Of a stretch of DNA of 63,155 nucleotides, positions 37,409 through 46,436 are shown in pieces. Below the pieces are notes generated by a model, which searched no databases, was not told the DNA's origin, and saw only the letters and a program-made list of their open reading frames with translations. The stretch covers positions 1-63,155 of the forward strand of contig UQNV01000006.1 of the NCBI GenBank assembly GCA_900542505.1. Direction: 5' to 3'. This DNA is from an uncultured Alistipes sp. Lineage in GTDB: Bacteria; Bacteroidota; Bacteroidia; Bacteroidales; Rikenellaceae. Every line of letters starts with the position of its first letter. Positions within the stretch are counted from its first letter, which is position 1. Both the position numbers and the translations under genes were made by a program.

Positions 37409-38824
37409 TCAAATCTGCTTGCGCAGCCGCGCTACGGGGATGTTGAGCATTTCGCGGTACTTGGCCACCGTACGGCGGGCAATGCGGTAGCCCTTCGAAT
37501 TGAGGATGTCCATCAGCGTCTCGTCGGTCAGCGGGTGGCGCTTGTCCTCCTCGTCGATGCACTGCTGAAGGATGTTCTTGATTTCGTAGCTCGACACCTC
37601 CTCGCCGCTGTCGGTGAGCATCGCCTCCGAGAAGAGCGACTTGAGCAGGATGATGCCGAACTGCGTCTGGACATACTTGCTGTTGACCACACGCGAGATG
37701 GTCGAGACGTCGAGCCCCGTACGGTCGGCGATATCCTTGAGAATCATCGGCCGCAGTTTCGACTTGTCGCCGTCCTTGAAGTACTCCTGCTGATAGTCCA
37801 GGATGGTCTGCATCGTCCGCATGAGCGTATCGTGGCGCTGCTTGATGGCCGAGATGAACCACTTGGCCGAATCGATTTTGCTCTTGACGAACTGCAGCGC
37901 CTCGCGGTCCTTCTCCCTGACCGTACCGTCGGGGGCCACCATGTCGCGGAGCATCTCCGCATAGCGGCGGTTGATGCGCACCTCGGGGATGTTGCCCGAA
38001 TTGAGCGACAGGTCGAAGTGTCCGTCGTGGTAGTCGAGGATGAAATCCGGAACGATGTAGGGCGTGGTGTCGGTCCCGCCCTCCGTATAGAGGTTGCCCG
38101 GCTTGGGGCTCAGGCGGCGGATTTCGGCGATGGCGTCGCGGAACTCCTCCTCGCCGACCTGCAGACGGGCCATCAGCTTCTCGTAGTGCTTCTTGACGAA
38201 TTCGTCGAAATAGTCCGTCAGGATGCGGCGCGCCAGACGTCGCGCCGGCGTGTTCATCGGCAGCTGCCCCATCTGCAGCAGCAGGCATTCGCGCAGGTTG
38301 CGCGCACCGATGCCGGCGGGCTCCAGGTCGTGAATCACGCCGAGCAGCCGCTCGAGCTCCCCGGCCGTGGTCTCGATGCCCACCGTGAAGGCAATGTCGT
38401 CGGCTATGGAGTCCAGCTCGCGGCGCAGGTAGCCGTCTTCGTCGATGCTCCCCACCAGATAGGTAGCCAGCTGCATCTCCCGCTCCGAAAGGTTGCGGTA
38501 TGCGAGCTGCTCGACCAGATACTCCTGCAGCGAACGGCCCTCGGAGAGAATCACCGGACGCTGCTTGTCGTCCTTCGAATAGTTGTTGATGCGGCTCTTG
38601 TAGGAGGGTGTATCGTCCTCGCGCAGGTATTCGTCGACCGAAATCTGCTGGGACTCCTCCTCGGGCGTACGCTCGTCCTCCTCGAGGACGATGTTGTCCT
38701 CGATTTCCTGCTTGATGCGCTGCTCGAGCTGCATGGCGGGAAGCTCCAGCAGCTTGATGGTCTGAATCTGCTGGGGGGAGAGCTTCTGCTGCAGCGAAAG
38801 AACCTGTTTCTGTGTTATTGCCAT
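37409..38824 (-). CDS. rpoN: RNA polymerase sigma-54 factor
   Basis: 471 aa. Region I is the glutamine/leucine-rich N-terminus (LQQKLSPQQIQTIKLLELPAMQLEQRI), followed by an acidic region II, the core-binding domain (AGIGARNLRECLLLQ), and the DNA-binding domain ending in the RpoN box ARRTVAKYRE. It directs transcription from -24/-12 promoters and needs an enhancer-binding ATPase; none is in the window. The gene lies 148 bp after asnS on the same strand. Confidence 0.96.
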   Translation of the reverse strand: MAITQKQVLSLQQKLSPQQIQTIKLLELPAMQLEQRIKQEIEDNIVLEEDERTPEEESQQISVDEYLREDDTPSYKSRINNYSKDDKQRPVILSEGRSLQEYLVEQLAYRNLSEREMQLATYLVGSIDEDGYLRRELDSIADDIAFTVGIETTAGELERLLGVIHDLEPAGIGARNLRECLLLQMGQLPMNTPARRLARRILTDYFDEFVKKHYEKLMARLQVGEEEFRDAIAEIRRLSPKPGNLYTEGGTDTTPYIVPDFILDYHDGHFDLSLNSGNIPEVRINRRYAEMLRDMVAPDGTVREKDREALQFVKSKIDSAKWFISAIKQRHDTLMRTMQTILDYQQEYFKDGDKSKLRPMILKDIADRTGLDVSTISRVVNSKYVQTQFGIILLKSLFSEAMLTDSGEEVSSYEIKNILQQCIDEEDKRHPLTDETLMDILNSKGYRIARRTVAKYREMLNIPVARLRKQI

Positions 38825-38972
38825 ATCGAATCCAAATTAAGAATCATCTTCTCATTTGGTTCCTTCATTTTCGATTTTCGGGTCGGTTCGGGTCTCTCGG
38901 GTTCGGGTCTCACCCCGAAATCGCCCCGCGCGGGACACGCGGCCCCGCCGGGCGGGCACAGCACGGAAACGG

Positions 38973-40361
38973 TTAGAAATCGGCGTGCTGCGGCGTACGC
39001 GGGAAGGGCTGCACGTCGCGGATGTTGGTCATGCCCGTGACGAAGAGCAGCAGGCGGTCGAAGCCCAGACCGAAGCCCGAGTGCGGGGCCGAGCCCCAGC
39101 GGCGCGTGTCGAGGTACCACCACAGCTCGCGCTCGTTCATGCCCAGCTCCTTGACGCGGCGGCTCAGCTTTCCGTAGTCGGCCTCACGCTCCGAGCCGCC
39201 GATAATCTCGCCGATGCCCGGGAAGAGGACGTCCATGGCGCGCACCGTCTTGCCGTCGTCGTTCTGCTTCATGTAGAAGGCCTTGATATCCTTCGGGTAG
39301 TTGATGAGGATGACCGGACGCTTGAAGTGCTCCTCCACGAGGTAGCGCTCGTGCTCCGACTGCAGGTCGCAGCCCCAGTCGCACGGGAACTCGAACTTGC
39401 GGCCCGAAGCCTTCAGAATCTCGATGCCCTCGGTGTAGTCGAGCCGCTTGAAGTCGTTGTGCAGCACGAAGCGGAGCCGGTCCAACAGACCCTTGTCCCA
39501 CATCTTGTTCATGAACTCGAGGTCCTCCATGCAGTGGTCCAGCGCATACTGGATGAGGTACTTGAGGAAGTCCTCGGCCAGCTCCATGTTGTCCTCCAGG
39601 TCGTAGAAGGCGGCCTCGGGCTCAATCATCCAGAACTCCGAGGCGTGACGCGGCGTGTTGGAGTTCTCGGCACGGAACGTGGGGCCGAAGGTGTAGATGC
39701 GGCCCAGCGAGAGGGCGCCCAGCTCGCCTTCGAGCTGTCCCGAGACGGTCAGGTTGCACGACTTGCCGAAGAAGTCCTTCGTGTAGTCGACCTTGCCCTC
39801 CTCCGTACGGGGCGGGTTGTCGACGTCGAGCGTCGTCACCTGGAACATCGCACCGGCGCCTTCGCAGTCCGATGCGGTGATGATGGGGGTATGGAAGTAG
39901 TAGAATCCGTGGTTGTTGAAGTACTCGTGGATGGCGTATGCCATGGCGTGACGGATGCGGAGCACGGCACCGAAGGTGTTGGTGCGCGGACGCAGGTAGG
40001 CGATGTCGCGCAGGAACTCCAGCGAGTGGCCCTTCTTCTGGAGCGGATAGCTCTCGGGGTCGGCCGTGCCGTATATCTCGATTTTCGACGCCTGCACCTC
40101 GACGCCCTGACCCGAGCCGGGCGAAGCGACCAGACGGCCGTCCACGCGGATGCAGGCACCCGTGGTGATGGGCTTGAGCTCCTCGTCGGCGAACTTCGCG
40201 AGGTCGACCACCACCTGGATGTTCGCCAGGCACGAGCCGTCGTTCAACGCGATGAAGGCCACGTTCTTGTTGCCGCGCTTGGTGCGCACCCAGCCTTTGA
40301 CGACCACGTCGGTATCGATGGCCGCCGCCTTGAGGATTTCAGCGATTCTCTGTGTTTTCAT
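38973..40361 (-). CDS. asnS: Asparaginyl-tRNA synthetase
   Basis: 462 aa, class IIb. N-terminal OB-fold anticodon-binding domain ([20 protein letters not shown]), then motif 2 [19 protein letters not shown] and motif 3 [16 protein letters not shown]. The AsnRS features and absence of an AspRS insertion support asparagine specificity. It charges tRNA-Asn in the cytoplasm. The promoter at 40402-40432 overlaps that of the divergent GH2-like gene. Confidence 0.96.
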   Translation of the reverse strand: MKTQRIAEILKAAAIDTDVVVKGWVRTKRGNKNVAFIALNDGSCLANIQVVVDLAKFADEELKPITTGACIRVDGRLVASPGSGQGVEVQASKIEIYGTADPESYPLQKKGHSLEFLRDIAYLRPRTNTFGAVLRIRHAMAYAIHEYFNNHGFYYFHTPIITASDCEGAGAMFQVTTLDVDNPPRTEEGKVDYTKDFFGKSCNLTVSGQLEGELGALSLGRIYTFGPTFRAENSNTPRHASEFWMIEPEAAFYDLEDNMELAEDFLKYLIQYALDHCMEDLEFMNKMWDKGLLDRLRFVLHNDFKRLDYTEGIEILKASGRKFEFPCDWGCDLQSEHERYLVEEHFKRPVILINYPKDIKAFYMKQNDDGKTVRAMDVLFPGIGEIIGGSEREADYGKLSRRVKELGMNERELWWYLDTRRWGSAPHSGFGLGFDRLLLFVTGMTNIRDVQPFPRTPQHADF

Positions 40362-40401
40362 ATCTTGACTGTATTGTTTTTCCGTTTGCTTTCCGAATTG
40401 A

Positions 40402-40448
40402 CAAAGGTATCGATTATTTGTGATTTCTCAAAATAAAAAGTATCTTTG
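40402..40448. promoter_or_regulatory. Overlapping divergent promoters (asnS minus / GH2-like plus)
   Basis: Minus strand: TTTG (plus CAAA 40429-40432), 19 bp, TACCTTTG (plus CAAAGGTA 40402-40409). Plus strand: TTTG 40417-40420, 20 bp, TATCTTTG 40441-40448. The two core promoters interleave within 47 bp, so RNA polymerase can use only one at a time. Confidence 0.88.
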
Positions 40449-40475
40449 TCCGCATCTCACATCGTCCGAACCGAA

Positions 40476-41783
40476 ATGAAACACACGATACTTCTTCTTG
40501 CCGCACTCGGCCTCGCCGGAGTTCTCCAGGCCCAGGAGGCCGGACGCATCCACCGCACCGAAGTCATTCCCTACGACACGCGCCACGACGCCGAGGCGCA
40601 CAACCGCGCCGGAGTGGAGGCCTACCGGGAGTTCAAGCCCCGGATGCTCGCGGCGGAGGGTGAGCTGGTCATCGCGGGCCAGAGCATCGAGATTCCCTAC
40701 GCCTGGACCGACGGCAACGTCTACCTCCACATCGAAAATGCGGGGCTGCCCTACCGTCTGACGGTCAACGGCGAATTCGTGGCCCAGTGCGAGGATGCCG
40801 TCACGCCGGCCGAATTCGCACTGACGCCCTACATCCGCGAAGGCGAGAATACGCTGCTGCTCGAGATGACGCAGGGAGCCGCGGCGGCCATCGACCCCGA
40901 GGTGACTCCCCGCGAGCCCTTTGCCGGCAGCTACCTCTACATGCAGAACAAGCGCTCCATCCGCGACTTCACCATCTCGCTCGAACCCGACCCCGAGGGG
41001 CGCGAGTTCGGCGTGCTGCGGCTCGACATCGTGGCCCAGAACTCCTACAACTACGACGAGCCGGTGACCGTCGGCTACGACATCTACTCGCCGCAGGGCA
41101 AGCTGCTCGAGTTCAACATGACGGAGGTGACCATCCCCGGCCGCTCGACCGACACCGTGCGGTTCGACCCCTACATCTACGGCACCTATGCCAACAAGTG
41201 GGAGGGCGGCGCCAAGAGCGCACCGCTCTACAAGGTGATGCTCTTCACGCGGCGCGACGGCGTCTACAAGGAGTACATGCCGCTGAAAATCGGCTTCGGC
41301 AAGACCGAACTGCGCGACGGCAAGCTGATGCGGCTGGGCAAGGAAATCACGCTCAAGCGCGTGCGCTGCAACGCCGGGGCCGATGCCGATGCGACGCGGC
41401 GCGAACTGCTCCGCCTCAAGAGCCAGGGCTACAACACCGTCTGCCCCGACTATCCGCAGCCGGCGTGGTTCTATGCGCTGTGCGACCAGACGGGGCTCTA
41501 CGTCATCGACCGCGCCGCCATCTCGGCGCCCGAACGGCGCGGGGACCGCACCGTGGGAGGCACCCCCTCGAACGACCCGCGGCTGGCCGACGAATACCTC
41601 GAGCGGGTGAAGGCGATGTACTACCGCTCGCGCAACTTCACCTGCGTGGTGGCCTTTGCGCTGGGCGCCCCCTCGGGCAACGGCTACAACATGTACAAGG
41701 CCTACGAATGGCTCAAGTCGGTCGAGAAGTCGCGCCCGGTCATCTACGAGGATGCCGACGGCGAGTGGAACAGCGACCTCTGA
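40476..41783 (+). CDS. Shortened GH2-like protein lacking the catalytic acid/base
   Basis: 435 aa; active GH2 beta-galactosidases usually exceed 600-1000. Signal peptide (residues 1-19, ending LQAQ). It keeps a sugar-binding jelly-roll (YAWTDGNVYLHIENAG, GENTLLLEM), an Ig-like domain (VTVGYDIYSPQGKLLEFN) and the beginning of the TIM barrel (KEITLKRVRCNAGADADATRRE). At the place where GH2 enzymes have SLGNEAGNG it reads ALGAPSGNG, so the acid/base Glu is gone, and the chain stops at EYE-like IYEDADGEWNSDL before the nucleophile region. It is probably a non-catalytic carbohydrate binder or a decayed enzyme. The frame is clean and has a good promoter, arguing against a recent pseudogene. Confidence 0.75.
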   Translation: MKHTILLLAALGLAGVLQAQEAGRIHRTEVIPYDTRHDAEAHNRAGVEAYREFKPRMLAAEGELVIAGQSIEIPYAWTDGNVYLHIENAGLPYRLTVNGEFVAQCEDAVTPAEFALTPYIREGENTLLLEMTQGAAAAIDPEVTPREPFAGSYLYMQNKRSIRDFTISLEPDPEGREFGVLRLDIVAQNSYNYDEPVTVGYDIYSPQGKLLEFNMTEVTIPGRSTDTVRFDPYIYGTYANKWEGGAKSAPLYKVMLFTRRDGVYKEYMPLKIGFGKTELRDGKLMRLGKEITLKRVRCNAGADADATRRELLRLKSQGYNTVCPDYPQPAWFYALCDQTGLYVIDRAAISAPERRGDRTVGGTPSNDPRLADEYLERVKAMYYRSRNFTCVVAFALGAPSGNGYNMYKAYEWLKSVEKSRPVIYEDADGEWNSDL

Positions 41784-41862
41784 GGAGCGTGAGGCCCGAC
41801 CTCACGCCATGCAGCGGGGGCGCGTCCCTTCCGAAAATCACCCGATATCCGAACAGGCAACA

Positions 41863-42336
41863 GTGACCATCGAACTCATAGTCATCGGCAAGACCGATTC
41901 GAAGGAGGTCGCAGCGCTGGTCGAGCAGTACGCCCGGCGCATCGACTTCTACTGCCGTTTCCGGCTCACGGTGCTTCCCGACGTGCGCAACACGCGCAAC
42001 CTCACCGAGAAGCAGCAGCGCACGGCCGAAGGCGAGGCTATCCTCCGCCAGCTGACCGACGGCGACTACGTGGCGCTGCTCGACGAGCACGGCACCGAGT
42101 ACCGTTCGGTCGAGTTCGCCGCATGGCTCCAGAAGCGGATGAACAGCGGCATGAAGCGGCTGGTGCTGGTCATCGGAGGCCCCTACGGCTTCTCGGAGGC
42201 GGTCTACGCACGGGCCGACACGCGACTCTCGCTCTCGAAGATGACCTTTTCGCACCAGATTGTGCGGGCGCTCTTCGCCGAGCAGCTCTACCGCGCCTTC
42301 ACCATCCTCAACAACGAACCCTACCACCACGAATGA
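41863..42336 (+). CDS. rlmH: 23S rRNA (pseudouridine1915-N3)-methyltransferase
   Basis: 157 aa, exactly the family length. SPOUT-fold C-terminus: VIGGPYGFSEAVY, LSLSKMTFSHQIVRALFAEQLYRA (given in part) and the invariant end NNEPYHHE. It methylates pseudouridine 1915 of 23S rRNA. GTG 41863 is taken as start because family similarity begins at TIELIVIGK and no ATG lies between it and the preceding gene. It overlaps the next gene by 4 bp (ATGA). Confidence 0.95.
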   Translation: MTIELIVIGKTDSKEVAALVEQYARRIDFYCRFRLTVLPDVRNTRNLTEKQQRTAEGEAILRQLTDGDYVALLDEHGTEYRSVEFAAWLQKRMNSGMKRLVLVIGGPYGFSEAVYARADTRLSLSKMTFSHQIVRALFAEQLYRAFTILNNEPYHHE

Positions 42337-42926
42337 TGGAGCACCGCCCCGCCATAGCCGTCATCGCCCCCAGCATCCTCACGGCGCTGGGCATGAAGTC
42401 GATACTCGAGAAAATCATCCCGATGGCCGAGGTCGAGGCCTTCAACGACGTGCGCACGCTCGAGGAGAGCGGCATGGAGCGCTACTTCCACTTCTTCACC
42501 GCCACACCGCTCTTCGTACGCCACAACGCCCTCTTCCGCCCCTACCGCCGGCGGGTGATTCTGCTCACGGGAGGCTCCGTTCCGCCCGAACTGGCCGACA
42601 TGCGGCGGCTCGACATCCTCCGCAGCGAGGAGGAGCTCGTACACGACATCATGCGCATGCACCGCAGCGTCCACCGCGACACCCACGACCCGGTCCCGGA
42701 GAGCTCCGCCGCACAGGCGCCCGTGCTCTCGGCCCGCGAGGCGGAGGTGCTCGCACTCATCGCCCGCGGCCACATCAACAAGGAGATAGCCCAACGGCTC
42801 GGCATCGGGCTGACGACGGTCATCTCGCACCGCCGCAACCTGATGGAGAAGCTGGGCATCCGCTCCGTCCCGGGGCTGACGCTCTATGCCGTCACGCGGG
42901 GCTATGTCGACTCCGAGGAGTTCTGA
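42333..42926 (+). CDS. LuxR/NarL-type regulator with atypical receiver-like domain
   Basis: 197 aa. The C-terminal ~65 residues are a LuxR HTH (LSAREAEVLALIARGHINKE, then TTVISHRRNLMEKLGIRS). The N-terminal half has receiver-like alternating strands and helices (AIAVIAPSILTALGMKSIL), but no aspartate at the place of the phospho-acceptor (YFHFFTATPLF) and no clear acidic pair, so control by phosphorylation is unlikely. It overlaps rlmH by 4 bp and lies 117 bp before a TonB-dependent receptor gene, which it may regulate (inference). Confidence 0.85.
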   Translation: MMEHRPAIAVIAPSILTALGMKSILEKIIPMAEVEAFNDVRTLEESGMERYFHFFTATPLFVRHNALFRPYRRRVILLTGGSVPPELADMRRLDILRSEEELVHDIMRMHRSVHRDTHDPVPESSAAQAPVLSAREAEVLALIARGHINKEIAQRLGIGLTTVISHRRNLMEKLGIRSVPGLTLYAVTRGYVDSEEF

Positions 42927-42988
42927 GCGGAGCCCTCTGCCGGCAACCGCCCGGCCGCTTACCACAAGCCGCTCCTCATAAATTAGGA

Positions 42989-43019
42989 TTGCTTTTTCGC
43001 GGGAAAAGCCCTTACTTTG
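42989..43019 (+). promoter_or_regulatory. Possible promoter of the TonB-dependent receptor gene
   Basis: TTG 42989-42991 and, after 21 bp, TACTTTG 43013-43019, one base shorter than the usual TAnnTTTG. It supports GTG 43044 as start, because an upstream ATG at 43017 would lie inside the -7 element. Confidence 0.45.
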
Positions 43020-43043
43020 CACCCGATTCCGAGACTTTTCCCC

Positions 43044-45359
43044 GTGAAACCCCGCCTGCGCCATATCACGCTCCTGCTGCTCGCTGCCGCCCTGTCCGTC
43101 CTTGCGGATGCGCACGCACGCGCCCTGCCCGGAGACGATGCGGCGGCAACCGACGGCAACCTCGACGCCGACACCGTCATCCAGGTGGACCGCGTCCAGG
43201 TGACGGCCATCAAGCAGGGGCTCGTGCTGCGCAACCAGCCCGTCGCCTCGTCGATTCTGGGCGAGCGGATGCTCGAACGGCGCCACATCGACGCGCTGAA
43301 GGAGGCATCGCTCATCGTTCCCAACCTCCACATCCCCGATTACGGCTCGCGCATGACCTCGTCGATTTACGTCCGGGGGCTCGGCGCCCGCATCGACCAG
43401 CCCGTCATGGGACTCAACGTCGACAACGTGCCGGTGCTCAACAAGGACAACTACGACACACAGCTGGCCGACGTCGAGCGCATCGAGGTGCTGCGCGGCC
43501 CGCAGTCGACGCTTTACGGCCGCAACACGATGGGCGGCGTCATCAACGTCTACACGCTCTCGCCGCTCTCCTACGAAGGGGTCCGTCTGGGCATGGAGTA
43601 CGGCAGCGGCAACACCCTCAAGCTGCGCGCCTCGGCCTACCAGAAGCTGCGCGAGGGGCTCGGGCTCTCGGTCACGGGCTTCTACAACCGCAGCGACGGA
43701 TTCTTCGAGAACCGCTCGACGGGCAAGCGCTGCGACTGGGAAGAAAACGTCGGCGGACGGTGGCGCCTGCAGTGGCGCGACGGCTCGCGCTGGCAGATTG
43801 ACAACACCTTCTCGGTCTCGGTACTCAACCAGGGGGGCTACCCCTACGCCTATGTGGGCGAGGAGATTACGGTCGACGGGCAGAGCGTCATCCGCCCGGG
43901 CGAAATCAACTACAACGACCCCTCGTCCTACGACCGCACGATGCTCAGCAACGGCCTGACGGTCCGCTACGAGGCCGAGCGTTTCTCCATCGCCTCGATT
44001 ACGAGCTACCAGTACTCCGACGACGAGATGGTGCTCGACCAGGATTTCCTGCCGCTCTCCTACTTCACGCTGCGGCAGGCCCGCACCGAACACACCGTGA
44101 CCGAGGACATCGTCATCCGCAAGCGGGGCGAGGGCCGCTACCGCTGGCTCTTCGGCGCCTTCGGATTCTACCGCCACGGGGTGATGGACGCCCCGGTGCG
44201 CTTCAAGCAGTACGGCATCGACGAACTGATTCTCAAGCATGTCAACCAGGTCAACCCCGACTATGTCGATGTCTGGGACTCCGACAACTTCGTGCTGGGA
44301 AGCTCCTTCCGCATGCCGACGCTCGGCGCCGCACTCTACCACGAATCGGAACTCCGCGCGGGGCGCTGGCGCTTCACGGCGGGGCTGCGCTTCGACTACG
44401 AGCATGCCACGCTGCGCTACCGCAACTTCACCGACACGGGGTGCAAGACCTACCGCACGGACGACGAGGGCAACCGCGAACTCGTGGCCGTCACCCCCAT
44501 CAAAATCGACACGCGCGGCACGCTGCGCGACCTCTTTACCGAACTGCTGCCCAAGGTGACGGTCACCTACTCCTTCGACGAGAACCGCAACCTCTACCTC
44601 TCGGTCGCCAAGGGCTACAAGGCCGGAGGCTTCAACACGCAGATGTTCTCCGACGTACTGCAGCAGCAAATCATGAAGGAGTACTTCCACGTCGGCACGC
44701 AGTACGACATCCGCGAAGTGGTGGGCTACGACCCCGAGTACAGCTGGAACTACGAGCTGGGCGGCCACTTCTCGTGCCTCGAGGGGGCCGTCCGAGGCGA
44801 CTTCGCCCTCTTCTGGATTGACTGCCACGACCAGCAGCTGACCGTCTTTCCCGACGGAAGCACCACGGGGCGCATGATGACCAACGCCGGCCGCACGCGC
44901 AGCCTCGGCGCCGAGGTCGCAGTGCAGGCGACGCCCCACCGCAACGTGGAGCTCAACGTCGCCTACGGGTACACCGACGCCCGCTTCGTGGAGTACGACA
45001 ACGGCATCGAGGACTACACCGGGAAGCGCATTCCCTACGCTCCGGAGCACACCTTCTCGGCCGTCGCCTCGTGGGAGCTTCCCGTCGGCCGCCGCTGGCT
45101 CGAGCGCATCGTCCTGCAGGCCGACCTGCGCGGCACGGGCTCCATCGCCTGGAACGAGCAGAACTCGCTCCGCCAGCCCTTCTACCTGCTCACGGGAGCC
45201 TCCGTGCGCTTCGAGCAGCGCCACTTCTCGCTCGACCTCTGGGGCCGCAACCTCGCCGACACGCACTACGACGTCTTCTACTTCCGCTCCATCGGCAACG
45301 ACTTCGTGCAGCGGGGACGCCCCCGGACGTTCGGCGTGACGCTCAACATCAATCTCTGA
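43044..45359 (+). CDS. TonB-dependent outer-membrane receptor
   Basis: 771 aa from GTG 43044; signal peptide of about 25 residues. The plug domain has SIYVRGLGARID, VERIEVLRGPQSTLYGRNTM and GGVINVYT; the beta-barrel follows (YSFDENRNLYLSVAKGYKAG, RNLADTHYDVFY) and the chain ends VTLNINL. It imports a large ligand with TonB energy. It lacks the carboxypeptidase-like N-terminal domain and SusD partner of glycan systems, so a siderophore, heme, corrinoid or similar ligand is more likely. Two small lipoproteins follow, and an atypical LuxR regulator precedes it. An ATG at 43017 is an alternative start but sits in the putative promoter. Confidence 0.92.
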   Translation: MKPRLRHITLLLLAAALSVLADAHARALPGDDAAATDGNLDADTVIQVDRVQVTAIKQGLVLRNQPVASSILGERMLERRHIDALKEASLIVPNLHIPDYGSRMTSSIYVRGLGARIDQPVMGLNVDNVPVLNKDNYDTQLADVERIEVLRGPQSTLYGRNTMGGVINVYTLSPLSYEGVRLGMEYGSGNTLKLRASAYQKLREGLGLSVTGFYNRSDGFFENRSTGKRCDWEENVGGRWRLQWRDGSRWQIDNTFSVSVLNQGGYPYAYVGEEITVDGQSVIRPGEINYNDPSSYDRTMLSNGLTVRYEAERFSIASITSYQYSDDEMVLDQDFLPLSYFTLRQARTEHTVTEDIVIRKRGEGRYRWLFGAFGFYRHGVMDAPVRFKQYGIDELILKHVNQVNPDYVDVWDSDNFVLGSSFRMPTLGAALYHESELRAGRWRFTAGLRFDYEHATLRYRNFTDTGCKTYRTDDEGNRELVAVTPIKIDTRGTLRDLFTELLPKVTVTYSFDENRNLYLSVAKGYKAGGFNTQMFSDVLQQQIMKEYFHVGTQYDIREVVGYDPEYSWNYELGGHFSCLEGAVRGDFALFWIDCHDQQLTVFPDGSTTGRMMTNAGRTRSLGAEVAVQATPHRNVELNVAYGYTDARFVEYDNGIEDYTGKRIPYAPEHTFSAVASWELPVGRRWLERIVLQADLRGTGSIAWNEQNSLRQPFYLLTGASVRFEQRHFSLDLWGRNLADTHYDVFYFRSIGNDFVQRGRPRTFGVTLNINL

Positions 45360-45386
45360 CACAAACCCAAACACAACAGAACAACG

Positions 45387-45830
45387 ATGAAAAGACTGCT
45401 TGCACTCTTCGCCTGCCTGCTCTTCGCGGCGGCCTGCAACACGGAGGACGAAATCTCGTTCAAGACCCAAATCGGCTACAAGGGAACGCTGGAGATGTAC
45501 CTGCTCGCCGACCCCACGCAGAGCTACAGCTACGACGACGTCTCCTTCGAACTGCAGAGCTCGACGGACGAGAGCACGCTGACGCTGTGGATTTACGACA
45601 TGCAGTTTCCGGGCATGCCGATGGCCATCGACATGACGCTGCCGGGCATCGGCTACTCGTCGTCGGGCGATACGGCGACCCTCACGGCCGACGAGGTCAT
45701 CCCCTACTACGGCGAACGGCCGATGGAGGAGCGCAAAATCACCGCGCTGCGCGGCACGGCAACCGCCGAGCGGCTCTCGCTCACCTTCGAGTGCATGGGC
45801 TACAGCCTCCGCTACACGGGTCGAAAATAA
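45387..45830 (+). CDS. Small calycin-like lipoprotein
   Basis: 147 aa. Lipobox AAAC at residue 16. The mature part is all-beta: YKGTLEMYLLADP, DDVSFELQSST, ESTLTLWIYDMQF and TLPGIGYSSSGDTATLTAD, then a C-terminal LTFECMGYSLRYTG. This strand order matches calycin-like lipoproteins of Bacteroidota, which are often encoded next to TonB-dependent receptors. Possible ligand-binding partner of the receptor 27 bp upstream. Confidence 0.7.
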   Translation: MKRLLALFACLLFAAACNTEDEISFKTQIGYKGTLEMYLLADPTQSYSYDDVSFELQSSTDESTLTLWIYDMQFPGMPMAIDMTLPGIGYSSSGDTATLTADEVIPYYGERPMEERKITALRGTATAERLSLTFECMGYSLRYTGRK

Positions 45831-45876
45831 CCCCCAAACGACCTTTTCCAAACCACCACCCTTAAAAAACACAACC

Positions 45877-46413
45877 ATGCTCAAACGACTTTTTCTCTTC
45901 ATCGGCGCGCTCTGCGCACTATCCTCCTGCAGCGACGACGACTCGGGACTTCCCAACGGATATGTCTATCTGGTCGAGAACCCCTATCTGGATGAGGGCC
46001 GCCTGACGGGAACCAACCTCCACTTCTACGGTACGACGACGGTCAGCGACACGCAGAGCGGCGAGCGCTACACCAACCGGGAGGGATACATCGAACTGGC
46101 CGGGCTCGACGACTTCACGCTCTACCTCCACCGCTTCCGCCTCGAGGCCGGAACGTGGGGCAGCGAGATGCGGCTCCGCGACGTCGGCTACATCCCCACG
46201 GGCGACCGCTCGCTCCGCTTTGCGCTGGAGGAGGTCATTCCCGAGGTGCTCCAGCCCAACGAGGTGGGCGGCGGGGCCACCTACCGTCCCGACGGGGAGC
46301 TTCGCGTCACGCAGTTCGAGGGACGTATCGACGACATCGACTGCCGCATGACGTTCACCGTGGCCGGACGCTGGCTGGTGACCTTCGAAGGGCGCCTGAT
46401 TGGGCCGAAATAA
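45877..46413 (+). CDS. Calycin-like lipoprotein, second copy
   Basis: 178 aa. Lipobox LSSC at residue 18, followed by an acidic stretch (SDDDSG) of the type linked to surface export of lipoproteins in Bacteroidota. The body repeats the layout of its neighbour: LTGTNLHFYGTTTV, LYLHRFRLEAG, LRDVGYIPTGDRSLRF and a final CRMTFTVAGRWLVTFEG. It is probably a diverged paralogue and part of the same receptor unit (47 bp gap). Confidence 0.65.
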   Translation: MLKRLFLFIGALCALSSCSDDDSGLPNGYVYLVENPYLDEGRLTGTNLHFYGTTTVSDTQSGERYTNREGYIELAGLDDFTLYLHRFRLEAGTWGSEMRLRDVGYIPTGDRSLRFALEEVIPEVLQPNEVGGGATYRPDGELRVTQFEGRIDDIDCRMTFTVAGRWLVTFEGRLIGPK

Positions 46414-46424
46414 ATATTTTTTCG

Positions 46425-46432
46425 TACCTTTG
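46425..46432 (+). promoter_or_regulatory. -7 element immediately before nadC
   Basis: TACCTTTG matches the consensus; a TTG at 46400-46402 lies 22 bp upstream. The nadC ATG is at 46437, only 4 bases after the element, about where transcription should start. Confidence 0.65.
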
Positions 46433-46436
46433 CCGT

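Noticed and set aside
37409..38824. Sigma-54 promoter sites within the window
   Set aside because: I looked for TGGCAC-N5-TTGC and saw no convincing match upstream of any gene.
42321..45956. A very long open frame on the minus strand (over 1200 codons) opposite the TonB receptor region
   Set aside because: It is opposite several well-recognised plus-strand genes, its translation is low-complexity (V, R, G, H rich) and it matches no family. Such mirror frames are common in GC-rich DNA.
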